DNA from: Bacteroidia bacterium
GTDB taxonomy: Bacteria; Bacteroidota; Bacteroidia; Bacteroidales; Bacteroidaceae
NCBI GenBank assembly: GCA_009929715.1
Contig: RZZX01000006.1
Coordinates: forward strand, 1 to 56,963
Reading direction: 5' to 3'
Length of the DNA: 56,963 bases
The stretch's first letter is position 1. Every line of letters starts with the position of its first letter. The notes beneath the pieces were generated by a model. The model ran no database searches and was not told the origin of the DNA. It saw nothing but the letters and a program-made list of their open reading frames with translations. The translations under genes and the position numbers were made by a program. Positions 48,658 to 56,963 of the stretch are shown piece after piece.

Positions 48658-49575
48658 ATGAAGCAACTCTTTAGCTTAATAGTCACCTTATTCATTTTCA
48701 TTTCCGCTCATGCTGCTCCACAGGTTTACACCGTAGATAATCTACCGAAAGTACACCTTCAGGACAAGACTCGTTATGTGTGTAATCCAGACGGTATTCT
48801 CTCTGCAGCAATCACCGCCCGCATCGATTCGATGTTTTATGAGTTGGAACAACAAACCGGCATTGAGACTGTAGTGGCTGTAGTCTCTTCCATCGGAGAG
48901 GCAGACTGTTTCGACTTCTGTCACCAACTGCTCAACCGGTGGGGAGTAGGTAAAAAAGGAAAAGACAACGGTTTGGTGGTACTTCTAGTGACCGACCAGC
49001 GCTGTATTCAGTTCTATACCGGCTACGGATTGGAGGGCGATCTACCCGATGCTATCTGTAAGCGGATTCAAACCAAATACATGCTCCACTCTTTCAAACA
49101 AGGAGATTGGGATGGTGGGATGCTCAAAGGGATGCAAGCCGTTTGTGGCCGACTCGACGGTTCGATGTCGAACGATACGCCAACCGAAGAAGACGGCAGC
49201 CTGCTGCTGATCGTTTTTGCGATCTTTGGTTTTGGAGCCATTGCTATCGGGATGAGCTATGTGGCTGCCCGCCAACAAAGTCGTTGCCCGAAATGCGGAA
49301 AGCATGAGTTACAACGCACCAGCAGCACCCTGATCTCCTCGATCAATGGCGTAAAAACCGAAAAAGTAATCTATACTTGTCGCCAATGCGGTCATAGCGT
49401 GGTGCGTGAAAAGCAGAGTTACGACAACAATTACCGCGGTCGCGGTGGCGGAGGCGGTCCCTTCATCGGAGGTTTCGGTGGCGGTAGTTTCGGTGGCGGC
49501 GGTGGCGGTGGCTTTAGCGGCGGCAGCTTCGGCGGTGGCATGGGTGGCGGCGGTGGAGCCGGCTCACGTTTCTAA
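48658..49575 (+). CDS. TPM-domain protein with zinc ribbon and Gly-rich tail
   Basis: The 305-residue protein has a signal peptide (KQLFSLIVTLFIFISAHAAP) and a TPM domain (about 40-160, with DNGLVVLLVTDQRCIQFYTG and YGLEGDLPD). A membrane segment (about 182-205), a four-Cys zinc ribbon (RCPKCGKHEL, then YTCRQCGHSVV) and a Gly/Phe/Ser tail (about 260-305) follow. TPM proteins have been described as phosphatase-like and are linked to photosystem repair in plants; the bacterial role is unclear. The pairing with lemA is common. Confidence 0.87.
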   Translation: MKQLFSLIVTLFIFISAHAAPQVYTVDNLPKVHLQDKTRYVCNPDGILSAAITARIDSMFYELEQQTGIETVVAVVSSIGEADCFDFCHQLLNRWGVGKKGKDNGLVVLLVTDQRCIQFYTGYGLEGDLPDAICKRIQTKYMLHSFKQGDWDGGMLKGMQAVCGRLDGSMSNDTPTEEDGSLLLIVFAIFGFGAIAIGMSYVAARQQSRCPKCGKHELQRTSSTLISSINGVKTEKVIYTCRQCGHSVVREKQSYDNNYRGRGGGGGPFIGGFGGGSFGGGGGGGFSGGSFGGGMGGGGGAGSRF

Positions 49576-49608
49576 GTCAATCAGATAAAAAAAACGACTA
49601 ATAAAAAA

Positions 49609-50202
49609 ATGAATATGAAAATGAACAAATCACTTATCATCAGTTTAGCCGTTATCGCTATACTCGTTTTTTGGGCCATCAGCTCCTATAACGGGTTAGT
49701 GACTATGGAGGAAAATGTCAATAGCCAATGGGCTAATGTAGAGACACAGTATCAACGCCGTGCAGATTTGATCCCTAACTTAGTCAGCACCGTAAAAGGG
49801 TATGCCAAACATGAGAAGGAGACACTCGAAGGGGTTATTGCTGCCCGTAGTCAGGCTACACAAATTAAGGTTGACCCGAATGATTTAACACCCGAAAAGC
49901 TGGCTGAATATCAGAAAGCACAAGGTGCTGTGACTTCGGCCCTAGGCAAACTCTTGGCTATCACAGAGAACTATCCCGACTTAAAGGCCAACCAGAACTT
50001 CTTGGAGCTACAAGCCCAATTGGAAGGCACTGAGAACCGCATCACTGTGGCTCGCAAGAACTTCAACGATGCTGCACAAGGGTATAATACCTCTATCCGT
50101 AAGTTCCCCAAATCAATGTTTGCAGGCCTGTTCGGTTTTGAGAAACGGGCTTACTTCGAGGCCGAAGAAGGCAGCGAAAAAGCACCGAAAGTGGAGTTTT
50201 AA
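49609..50202 (+). CDS. lemA: LemA family protein
   Basis: The 197 residues have one N-terminal membrane helix (about 7-25) followed by the LemA core: YNGLVTMEENVNSQWANVET, YQRRADLIPNLVSTVKGYA and RKFPKSMFAGLFGFEKRAYF. The rest is a helical bundle on the outer face of the inner membrane. Function is unknown. It lies 33 bp after the TPM gene, forming an operon. An ATG at 49618 is an alternative start. Confidence 0.95.
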   Translation: MNMKMNKSLIISLAVIAILVFWAISSYNGLVTMEENVNSQWANVETQYQRRADLIPNLVSTVKGYAKHEKETLEGVIAARSQATQIKVDPNDLTPEKLAEYQKAQGAVTSALGKLLAITENYPDLKANQNFLELQAQLEGTENRITVARKNFNDAAQGYNTSIRKFPKSMFAGLFGFEKRAYFEAEEGSEKAPKVEF

Positions 50203-50230
50203 ACTGATCAAATCAGTCGATAACCGATAT

Positions 50231-50270
50231 ATGGGGATGTGTCATGTAGAGCATCCCCATTTGCTTTTCT
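50231..50270 (+). terminator. terminator after lemA
   Basis: A perfect 9-bp stem ATGGGGATG (50231-50239) with CATCCCCAT (50252-50260) is followed by a T-rich tract. Confidence 0.8.
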
Positions 50271-50416
50271 AGCCCTAAAGTTGGAGCTGTATGATACTGC
50301 CTGACTGCTCCAATCCCAGCTCAGTCTGCAATAAAAGGCCTACTTGAAAAAGATTTCATCACGTTCTTCGGTGGACTTATAGCATCTACGACACGTTTTT
50401 GAGAGATGATTAAGAC

Positions 50417-50456
50417 AAAAGGAAAAAGGAGGGACTTTTTCTCTCTTTTTCCTTTT
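50417..50456. terminator. unassigned 12-bp hairpin
   Basis: A perfect stem AAAAGGAAAAAG (50417-50428) with CTTTTTCCTTTT (50445-50456) has a 16-nt loop. Tails on both sides are A/T-rich, and no annotated gene ends immediately before it on either strand. Confidence 0.5.
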
Positions 50457-50467
50457 AATGTGTTTTA

Positions 50468-50627
50468 GTCAACTAGATTTAGGTATAACACTAAAAAAGG
50501 TCAACCTAAATTAGGTTTAAAAATCTAAGTAGTCAACCGAATTTAGATATAATAAAGAATGTTGGCAACCGAAGATCGTTATAAGAAACTAAACCGTCAA
50601 CCAGATCCAGTATTAGACAAAGTCTAA
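50468..50627. repeat. degenerate 32-bp tandem array, five units
   Basis: GTCAAC (GGCAAC in the fourth copy) recurs at 50468, 50500, 50532, 50564 and 50596, exactly 32 bp apart. Downstream of each word the units share an AT-rich body, often with TTTAG and TATA at matching positions, but otherwise differ. The array ends 39 bp before repeat array 2. Confidence 0.75.
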
Positions 50628-50666
50628 TAAAAGTGACGCTGCAAATAGTCGTTTCATAAGCCAAAC

Positions 50667-50831
50667 AACGTGTTTAAAAGCCGAAAACGAAGTGTTTGCC
50701 TAGGATAAACAAAGTGTTTTCCATAGGGTAAACAAAGTGTTTTCCATAGAGTAAACAAAGTGTTTTCCATAGGTAAACGAAGTGTTTTCCATAGGTAAAC
50801 GAAGTGTTTTCCATAGGTAAACACTTTGTTT
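50667..50831. repeat. 22-23 bp tandem repeat array 2
   Basis: Six clear copies of AAACRAAGTGTTTTCCATAG have the AAG at 50690, 50712, 50735, 50758, 50780 and 50802 (spacing 22 or 23). A degenerate copy lies at 50663-50675. The array closes with an inverted half copy AAACACTTTGTTT (50819-50831), the exact reverse complement of AAACAAAGTGTTT. The unit is near-identical to array 1, which lies 34 kb away. Confidence 0.88.
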
Positions 50832-50954
50832 GAACATAGAAAACAACAAATAGCTGAGAAAAAGGCAACGTAAAACAGCCGGAAACGTTGACCTCTGGCC
50901 CTCTTTTTTTGAAAACAATCAAGAGAAAAAGAAAAATCTTTCAAAAAGAAAAAA

Positions 50955-50962
50955 TACATTTG
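50955..50962 (+). promoter_or_regulatory. -7 element upstream of the Sel1-repeat gene
   Basis: TACATTTG matches TAnnTTTG 69 bp before the ATG at 51032. Confidence 0.45.
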
Positions 50963-51031
50963 TAGAAAATTACTAAAACATAAAAACCGACCATGTTATC
51001 ATGGTGTGTTTTATAAAAGAGTATTAGATTC

Positions 51032-52132
51032 ATGCATACCAATCAACAGATTCGCTCTTCTGCCCCACTTAACTTCAAAGCCTATTTAGAGTTCATGAGC
51101 ATGACTGACCGCGTAGAGTTAGCCTTCCAAACGCCAACAGAAAAAGGTTTTGAATGGTATTTTTATCGACCATTTTCATCCACTACAGTCTTAATCATCG
51201 CCTTCCAAAAACCCGATAGATATACCATTTCGATGGACTGCTTAGCCTCTGTGGACGATTATAGATTCTTTCCTTACCTCGTCGATTCGTTAGCACAGTA
51301 TTTAAAAGGTACCATTGAAGAACTCAGTGACACCGAAACAATTTACCAACGATTAAATGAGGAGTGGATGGAAGAGACTATTGCCGATGAAATAGCCCGT
51401 ATCAAAGGAACATTAACCATCTTCCCCAAATACTATATCAGTCAGTCGTTAGTGGGTGCAGCTTATGTCTCGGCACAAGCACTCGGTCGCTTTGGAGTCA
51501 CACTGACTTCGGCTACACCGCGCATTTATGGGTATATACAACACATGCTGTTGCACGATTTAATTCCCATCGCTACACCAGAAGAGATTGCATACGAGAA
51601 CAGCCACCCGATGGTTGGTGCAGAAGAAGATTATGATGTAGATATCCCCCAGCATCAATCCATCGGTCGAGTGAAATCTTGGCAACTCAATGGGGAAGAA
51701 ACATTTGAAAGTTACAGTCAAGAAGATGTCGATTTACTTCTCAATTTAGCTGAAGAGTATCTTAATGGAGAAAAAATAGACGGAGTCGTTCTCAACGATA
51801 TTGGCACGATCTATCAAGAGGGTATTGGCACAACTCAAGATGGTAAAATTGCCGCCGAATGGTTTGAAGAGGCATATCAGGCGGGAGATACACTCTACGC
51901 ACCAACCAACTTGGGTGATTTATACCGCAAGGGAGGTGCAAACATAGAAAAGTCTCTTCCAAAAGCATTCGCCTATTATCAAAAATCAACCGACCCATAC
52001 TCTTTTTACCGCATCGGTCAAGCATACGAAGAGGGATGGATAGATGCTCCAAACCAAGAGATGGCAATGATCTGGCACCATAAAGCAGCCGAAGCGGGGC
52101 ATCATCTCGCTCTAAAAAGACTTAAGACTTAA
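51032..52132 (+). CDS. Sel1-repeat (TPR-like) protein
   Basis: The 366-residue protein has no signal peptide. The N-terminal 230 residues match no family I recognise. They contain mixed alpha/beta sequence and an acidic linker (about 190-225). The C-terminal third has Sel1-type repeats (TLYAPTNLGDLYRKGG, DPYSFYRIGQAYEEGW, MAMIWHHKAAEAGHHLAL). Such repeats mediate protein contacts. It lies tail to tail with the restriction cluster, so any functional link is uncertain. Confidence 0.8.
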   Translation: MHTNQQIRSSAPLNFKAYLEFMSMTDRVELAFQTPTEKGFEWYFYRPFSSTTVLIIAFQKPDRYTISMDCLASVDDYRFFPYLVDSLAQYLKGTIEELSDTETIYQRLNEEWMEETIADEIARIKGTLTIFPKYYISQSLVGAAYVSAQALGRFGVTLTSATPRIYGYIQHMLLHDLIPIATPEEIAYENSHPMVGAEEDYDVDIPQHQSIGRVKSWQLNGEETFESYSQEDVDLLLNLAEEYLNGEKIDGVVLNDIGTIYQEGIGTTQDGKIAAEWFEEAYQAGDTLYAPTNLGDLYRKGGANIEKSLPKAFAYYQKSTDPYSFYRIGQAYEEGWIDAPNQEMAMIWHHKAAEAGHHLALKRLKT

Positions 52133-52151
52133 AAGATAAAACGTGAAAGAT

Positions 52152-52847
52152 TTACATCAACAACCGCTCTAGTTTATTCTTCCATCGCTCCCAATCGGGC
52201 ATTTGTGTGGCTAATAATTCAAAGAACTGAGCATTATGTTCTCGATGAACTAGATGACACAGTTCATGTGTAATGACATATTCAATGCACGGGCGAGGAG
52301 CTTTAATCAGTTCTGTGTTGAGAATAATTTTTCCGCTATTGGTGCAACTTCCCCAACGATTACTCATTTCTTGAATAAAAAGTGAGCTTGGCTCTACATG
52401 ATAATGTTTGAAACGCAAGATGATAGGTTCTGCAATCTCAGCAAACTTCACTTTGGCATGATCACGGTACCACTTCTTCATCAACTCTTTTGCTTTAGAC
52501 GGCTGAGAACAGACTATTTCAAAGTAACGACCTTTATACTTTACACTTTCCGGCGTACCGATAACGACACGCAAAAGATACTGTTTGCCTAAATAGAGAT
52601 GAGACTCACCGCTGACATATCTCCGTTCAGGCGTACGTTCTCCAAAAGACTTAAAATAGTGCTGCTGCTTTAATATCCAAGACGCCCTTTTGTGAACCTT
52701 TTCATTGATTCGTTCCATGCCTGCATCATCGGGTGCCTTCACAATAACAGCACCATCGGGCATTACAATGATAGAAAGCGTTTTACGCTGGGATAACTGA
52801 ATAGTATAACGAATAGTCGACAGCCCGAACTGAATTTCATGTTCCAT
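52152..52847 (-). CDS. YgjP-type (DUF45) metal-dependent hydrolase
   Basis: The 231-residue protein has a zinc HExxH motif in YVITHELCHLVHREHN (His194, Glu195, His198) and the preceding MSNRWGSC and GKIILNTELI typical of YgjP/DUF45. The start at 52847 (MEHEIQ-) overlaps the hsdR stop as TAATG, strongly suggesting coupled translation, so I prefer it over an in-frame ATG at 52859. YgjP-like genes commonly accompany type I restriction loci. The role there is not established. Confidence 0.9.
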   Translation of the reverse strand: MEHEIQFGLSTIRYTIQLSQRKTLSIIVMPDGAVIVKAPDDAGMERINEKVHKRASWILKQQHYFKSFGERTPERRYVSGESHLYLGKQYLLRVVIGTPESVKYKGRYFEIVCSQPSKAKELMKKWYRDHAKVKFAEIAEPIILRFKHYHVEPSSLFIQEMSNRWGSCTNSGKIILNTELIKAPRPCIEYVITHELCHLVHREHNAQFFELLATQMPDWERWKNKLERLLM

Positions 52848-55800
52848 TACTTGTACCACAGTTTAGCTATATCCACACACTTATCCACAATGACATCCAT
52901 ACTTTCAAAAGTCAGTGGAACATCGTATTTACGTTTGACCTCATCAATTAAGAAATCTTCCAATTCGATCTTTATTTTCCCTATCAAGGTCGCGTTCGAC
53001 TGCCAATCCACAATCACTTTTGGTTTGATTATTTGCTCAAAAGCCAACGAAGTATCTAATGCAATCTGTCTCCAGTCCAAATGACTACCCTCAACGTCGA
53101 TTGATTTATAGACCTCCATACTTTGACCAAAGAAAGCCTTTGCAGCATCATTCCGATTGAGAACTGGCGGTATTTCATTATCAGTATGCGCCAATACATC
53201 CTCTTTATGCTTCATGACTCGTTTCAAGTACTCAGCTTCATTAATTCTGCCCTGTTCGTATTCTAAAATAGTCTCTTTGAGCATTTCCGAGAACTTTTTA
53301 TAGAAAATGGGATCGAAGTCCATATTCTCGTTGATATACTTTGCTGTACGCGATGCAACGGTATCTGCTTTAGCCGCTTTGCCAATCACCTTTTCCACCT
53401 CTTCCTCAAACCGTTCTTTATCAAATATATTCACTAGTTCGGTGATAGTTCTCACCTCTCCACTCTCTATATGCGTATCAATTAATTTCTGAATCTGCCC
53501 TTCATACTTTTTGTAATCGATGCTATCCGAATATCGTTCTTGAACAGCACTTCGCAATTTTAAGAACATCGTTAAATCGGCTTTATAAATTGCCACATCA
53601 GCTTCTGGCGTAACTTTATGAAAGTCCATACACGAAAGCGCAATCTTTAAACAACGAGCATAAGCCGACAGTCGGTCGTAAAACTCTTGTCGTTTATCCT
53701 CGTAACGAAGTATCTGGCTATACTCTTCCAAATCTTTTCTATTCTTCACCGTCTTGAAAAGATCCCATAAGTCAGAGTAAAGTTGAGGCAACTTAGCTGC
53801 TTCCTCTTTGATATTGGTTAATGTTTGATGAATATCATCGAGCTCTTCACTATCATAGTCGGCATACATATCAAGGGCACTATCTAATTTTTCAAGTACT
53901 CCAAAATAATCTATGATATAGCCAAACTCTTTGTCATCGCACACCCTATTCACTCGGGCTACCGCTTGAAGCAATGTGTGGTCAGTCAAGTTCCGATCCA
54001 AATACATCACCGTATTCTTTGGTTCATCAAACCCAGTCAATAACTTATCCACTACGATAATCACCTCCGGCGATTCATTCTCTTTGAACCGATTGATAAT
54101 ATTTTTTTCGTACTTCTTGGCATTGCCATGCTCATCCATCATGCGTTTCCAGAAAGCCTTCTCTTCACTACTTGTGTCGCCATAAGCCGTCTCCTCACCT
54201 TCTCTATCATCGGGCGAAGTGATAAGCACTTCGGTAGAGATAATCCCAATCTCGTCCAAGAACTTTTTATATAAGATAGCCACACGCTTTTTAGGACACA
54301 CCAGCTGACCTTTAAACTTTGTTCCTTGCCAATTGGCACGGAAATGTAGCGAAACATCCCACGCAATAGCATGAATGCGTTGCTCTGCTTCATTCAATTG
54401 ATTTGCCCTGCTAAACTTACGCTTCATGTCGGCACGCTGATAATCGGTCAACGGCTCACACACCTTATTAAAATAGTTATCAATCACATTCTCGTGCACC
54501 AACTGCGGGACAATTCGTCCCTCGTACAACAAAGGAACCACGGCACCATCTTTCACCGCTTGATCTACCGTATAAACCGGTTTTATCATTCCGCCAAACT
54601 TATTGGCCGTACTTTTCTCCTTCTTCATCAATGGCGTACCCGTCATCGCAATACAACAAGCATTGGGCAACGTCTTCTCCATTCTCACCGCCATCTCACC
54701 ATACTGACTACGGTGAGCCTCATCAATTAAGATAAATATATTAGGACTTTCGAGCGGACACTTTATCTTATTAACAGCCGTTTCAAACTTATTGATAATA
54801 GTCGTAATCACGGCATCACTCTTACTCTCGAGCAATTCCACCAAATGCGTGCCCGTCTTTGCATTATCAGCATACGTTCCACACTTTTTAAAAGTCGAGG
54901 TAATCTGCCTATCCAAGTCCGTACGGTCGGTCACCAATACAATTCTAGGATTCTTTATCGACTTATCCATCACGATAGCCTGAGCTAACATCACCATAGT
55001 AAGCGACTTACCACTTCCTTGCGTGTGCCATATCACCCCCCCTCTGCGCCTACCGCCTTCCAGTCCGCCGATTCTCTCCAATGTTTTTTTCACAGTAAAA
55101 TACTGCTGATAGCGCGCCACCTTTTTCACTCCATTGTCATAGAGCGTATAACTAAACAGTAATTCCAATAATCGTTGAGGACGACACAAACTAAATAAGT
55201 ATTGATCTTGAACCGTAGGACTCACCCGTTCACGCTCCATCTCATCAAAATAACTTTTCACGTAACGGTAACGTGTCGCAAAAAGTTTCTCTTTCCGCTC
55301 CACATCGAGTGGTTCATTCACCAATTTATTGAGCTCCGTATGATAAGCCACTTCCTCCTCCTTGCTCGCAAACTGTTCGGTCCACGATGCCCAAAACTTC
55401 AAAGGCGTACCCGTAGTTCCGTATTTAGCAGATGAGTGAGCAATGCTCATCACTAGCGATGAATAGAGATAAAGCGCACGTATACCATTCTCCTTCTGAT
55501 TACGAAGATGTTGTGAGATAGCCTGCTCCAACGAATCCTTTATATCTGGCCGTTTGCACTCTATCACCACTAACGGAATGCCATTAACGAACAACACCAC
55601 ATCCGGCCTATAGGTATCACTCATACCCGTTCGGCTCACAGCAAATTCTTCGGTCACATGAAACACATTACGTTCAGGGTGTTCCCAATCAATGAATTTC
55701 ATCGTATAACTCCTCTTATCGCCATCCACATTCTGCTCGAACGACTTGCCATAAGTGAGCAGATCATACACATACTGATTGGCAGAGATATACCCCTCGT

Positions 55801-56062
55801 CCACAGGAACATTTCGCATCGCAAGAACTCCATTTTCGATATTCTGTGCCGAGAAATATGCTGAGCGAGTACCACTAACCTGTATCTCCGCATTAATAGC
55901 CGATAGCTGTTGGCGCAAGATTGATTCGAGCAACACATTAGTGGTTTTACCATCACGCAATTGAAGTGCTTCTTCTTGCGAGAGATAGGTATAGCCGAGC
56001 TTTTGCAACAGTTGCAATGCAGGTATTTGGCTGATATGATCTTCTTTAAAGGAGATATTCAT
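52847..56062 (-). CDS. hsdR: type I restriction enzyme, R subunit
   Basis: The 1071 residues have an N-terminal nuclease with the D-ExK signature (Asp154 in YRPDVVL; Glu168 and Lys170 in VIECKRPD). The superfamily 2 translocase has Walker A QGSGKS (about 348-353) and DEAH (447-450, IDEAHRSQYGEM). Later motifs (AMTGTPLMKK, VDKLLTGFDEP, LLQAVARVNR) and a helical C-terminal part bind the methylase. The ATG at 56062 is preferred; a TTG at 56071 is the only start further upstream. hsdM and hsdS are not in the window and should lie beyond the right edge. Confidence 0.93.
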   Translation of the reverse strand: MNISFKEDHISQIPALQLLQKLGYTYLSQEEALQLRDGKTTNVLLESILRQQLSAINAEIQVSGTRSAYFSAQNIENGVLAMRNVPVDEGYISANQYVYDLLTYGKSFEQNVDGDKRSYTMKFIDWEHPERNVFHVTEEFAVSRTGMSDTYRPDVVLFVNGIPLVVIECKRPDIKDSLEQAISQHLRNQKENGIRALYLYSSLVMSIAHSSAKYGTTGTPLKFWASWTEQFASKEEEVAYHTELNKLVNEPLDVERKEKLFATRYRYVKSYFDEMERERVSPTVQDQYLFSLCRPQRLLELLFSYTLYDNGVKKVARYQQYFTVKKTLERIGGLEGGRRRGGVIWHTQGSGKSLTMVMLAQAIVMDKSIKNPRIVLVTDRTDLDRQITSTFKKCGTYADNAKTGTHLVELLESKSDAVITTIINKFETAVNKIKCPLESPNIFILIDEAHRSQYGEMAVRMEKTLPNACCIAMTGTPLMKKEKSTANKFGGMIKPVYTVDQAVKDGAVVPLLYEGRIVPQLVHENVIDNYFNKVCEPLTDYQRADMKRKFSRANQLNEAEQRIHAIAWDVSLHFRANWQGTKFKGQLVCPKKRVAILYKKFLDEIGIISTEVLITSPDDREGEETAYGDTSSEEKAFWKRMMDEHGNAKKYEKNIINRFKENESPEVIIVVDKLLTGFDEPKNTVMYLDRNLTDHTLLQAVARVNRVCDDKEFGYIIDYFGVLEKLDSALDMYADYDSEELDDIHQTLTNIKEEAAKLPQLYSDLWDLFKTVKNRKDLEEYSQILRYEDKRQEFYDRLSAYARCLKIALSCMDFHKVTPEADVAIYKADLTMFLKLRSAVQERYSDSIDYKKYEGQIQKLIDTHIESGEVRTITELVNIFDKERFEEEVEKVIGKAAKADTVASRTAKYINENMDFDPIFYKKFSEMLKETILEYEQGRINEAEYLKRVMKHKEDVLAHTDNEIPPVLNRNDAAKAFFGQSMEVYKSIDVEGSHLDWRQIALDTSLAFEQIIKPKVIVDWQSNATLIGKIKIELEDFLIDEVKRKYDVPLTFESMDVIVDKCVDIAKLWYK

Positions 56063-56071
56063 AAGATTCAA

Positions 56072-56902
56072 TTATTTTTTCTTGTTTTTCAAGGCCTTCT
56101 TTTCTTCACTTTTTAGTCTTCGCTCTACTTTCTTTACGTCTTCGGCTACTGGTAACGATTCAGGTACAATCCCCCTATCAAGCAACATTTTTCTTACCGC
56201 CAGATTATTATCAATATGCTCACGCTCTATGGCGGAAAGTCCTTCCAAATCTTTCGACTGCACGTTTACACTAGTCATTTCTGCTGCAAAATCTTTGGCC
56301 TTAATACTAATTGTAGGAAGAAAATCAGCTACCGGTCGATTATCCGGAATACCCATTTTACGTTTCAGTTGAGCAGTATTCAGTCGAAACAACGCTTGGT
56401 CCCCTTTTGAACGAATAAGAGCAAAGCCTTTATCATCAACTCCCCTTTCATAGAGCACCCCTGACAGGCGCCTTTCTGTATCTTGCAATTTCACGCGAGC
56501 TTTTACACGTTCCCCCTCTAATAGACGTTGTTCAATCAACTCAGCCCGACGTGTCTGCACAGCAAAATAAGTTTGAGCAAAAGCAATTTGTTCTTTACGG
56601 GAATCTCCATTTTGAGCCACTAAATAACACGCATAACGAGTCAATAGCATGTCATCTATCTCTTTTTCAGCCCCCTTAGGCATTGCGATCGTTTTCCTGA
56701 CGTCAGGAAAATGATCTGAAATGTTTTGTTCTGCATTTTTGCATGCTTCTTTTGCCTTTTCGATGACATTAGCAAAGTTCTCCCACTTGCTATATCCAAG
56801 CAGGAGTTGCAATTCGCGAGCACTCCAACATTCTACTCCTTCAAATTCTGCGGAAGCTTCTTCAAACTGCTCGAAAAGCGCTTTTATTTCGGTTGTTTTC
56901 AT
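56072..56902 (-). CDS. dinD: DinD-like DNA-damage-inducible protein
   Basis: The 276 residues open with a BRO/DinD-type domain ([20 protein letters not shown]), followed by [20 protein letters not shown], and end in a Lys-rich tail. Later elements [20 protein letters not shown] and [17 protein letters not shown] are typical of DinD. E. coli DinD inhibits RecA filaments. Here its stop lies 9 bp before the hsdR start, so the genes are co-transcribed. A link between restriction and DNA-damage control is inferred from context. Confidence 0.9.
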   Translation of the reverse strand: MKTTEIKALFEQFEEASAEFEGVECWSARELQLLLGYSKWENFANVIEKAKEACKNAEQNISDHFPDVRKTIAMPKGAEKEIDDMLLTRYACYLVAQNGDSRKEQIAFAQTYFAVQTRRAELIEQRLLEGERVKARVKLQDTERRLSGVLYERGVDDKGFALIRSKGDQALFRLNTAQLKRKMGIPDNRPVADFLPTISIKAKDFAAEMTSVNVQSKDLEGLSAIEREHIDNNLAVRKMLLDRGIVPESLPVAEDVKKVERRLKSEEKKALKNKKK

Positions 56903-56920
56903 CTTGTATTTTTCTTTTTG

Positions 56921-56963
56921 CTATTTACTAGATTTCTTCTTTTCCGATTTATCTTTATGGATT
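56921..56963 (-). CDS. partial C-terminal end of the next upstream gene
   Basis: The last bases encode a short Lys/Ser-rich tail on the minus strand (IHKDKSEKKKSSK, then stop), 18 bp before dinD. It is probably the end of another gene of the restriction operon. It is cut by the window edge, so the family cannot be told. Confidence 0.4.
   Translation of the reverse strand, partial: IHKDKSEKKKSSK

Larger units (their letters stand above)
50203..51031. other. 829-bp non-coding region rich in repeats
   Basis: In order it holds the lemA terminator (50231-50267), an unassigned hairpin (50417-50456), the 32-bp array (50468-50627), the 22-23 bp array 2 (50667-50831) and a -7 element TACATTTG (50955-50962) before the Sel1 gene. 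I found no gene, and open frames across the arrays are artefacts of stop-free repeats. Confidence 0.75.

Noticed and set aside
50468..50831. Possible CRISPR array
   Set aside because: The conserved words are only 6-7 bp in the 32-bp array and there is no spacer diversity in the 22-bp array. No cas genes are present.
50654..50959. Three overlapping minus-strand open frames (up to 101 codons) across repeat array 2, and a similar one at 16636-16845
   Set aside because: They are open only because the repeat unit lacks stops. The same Gly-Lys-His-Phe-like period appears in different frames, and composition is not protein-like.
56062..56071. TTG start for hsdR three codons upstream
   Set aside because: The ATG at 56062 gives a normal N terminus. 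The TTG start would abut the dinD stop and adds nothing conserved.

Overview
The window is from a chromosome of the Bacteroidota, most likely a Bacteroides-like gut member of the Bacteroidales. Supporting signs are the many TAnnTTTG -7 promoter elements, A-rich sequence in place of Shine-Dalgarno sites, and families largely restricted to this group (DUF3667, DUF4270, DUF3256, DUF5715, FecR anti-sigma with DUF4974, GH110). I cannot name the genus or species from the sequence alone. I see no prophage, transposase, integrase, rRNA operon or CRISPR array.

Layout. 0.1-7.3 kb is housekeeping: a DUF3667 membrane protein, rplU-rpmA, serS, a fused NfnSL-type flavoprotein, and panC-panD (minus strand). 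7.4-14.8 kb concerns alpha-glucan: a short glycogen-synthase-like protein with a DUF4270 lipoprotein, convergent with a debranching enzyme, GT4 and GH57-like operon. Two of these proteins look catalytically degenerate. 15.0-28.5 kb holds marC, a Crp/Fnr regulator, guaA, gapA, an M3 peptidase operon, dCMP deaminase, an S41 protease with formyl-THF cyclo-ligase, recF-DUF721, a TPR protein, ribH and a tRNA-Tyr/tRNA-Gly pair with promoter and terminator.

28.5-40.6 kb is the most distinctive part. It has a cytosolic-looking GH109, a secreted GH110, an ECF sigma/FecR pair without SusC/SusD, a secreted GH109, a GH2 beta-galactosidase and an N-acetylhexosamine-kinase-like phosphotransferase. GH109 family members remove alpha-GalNAc (blood group A) and GH110 members remove alpha-1,3-Gal (blood group B). 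Together with beta-galactosidase and hexosamine kinase, this reads as a compact host-glycan (A/B antigen, mucin) salvage locus. No fucosidase lies in the window.

40.6-50.2 kb returns to core genes: DUF3256, an EamA transporter, truA, DUF5715 (with LAS-peptidase-like zinc motifs), phoH-purC, menG-aroE-alpha/beta hydrolase, a TPM-domain protein and lemA. 51.0 kb to the end has a Sel1-repeat protein and a minus-strand restriction cluster (unknown tail, dinD, hsdR, YgjP-type metalloprotease) cut by the window edge.

Between genes are four periodic, non-coding repeat arrays: three with a 22-23 bp period (16.6, 32.1 and 50.7 kb) and one with an exact 32 bp period (50.5 kb). None is explained by the annotated genes. 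Together with the glycan locus they are the main candidates for follow-up.
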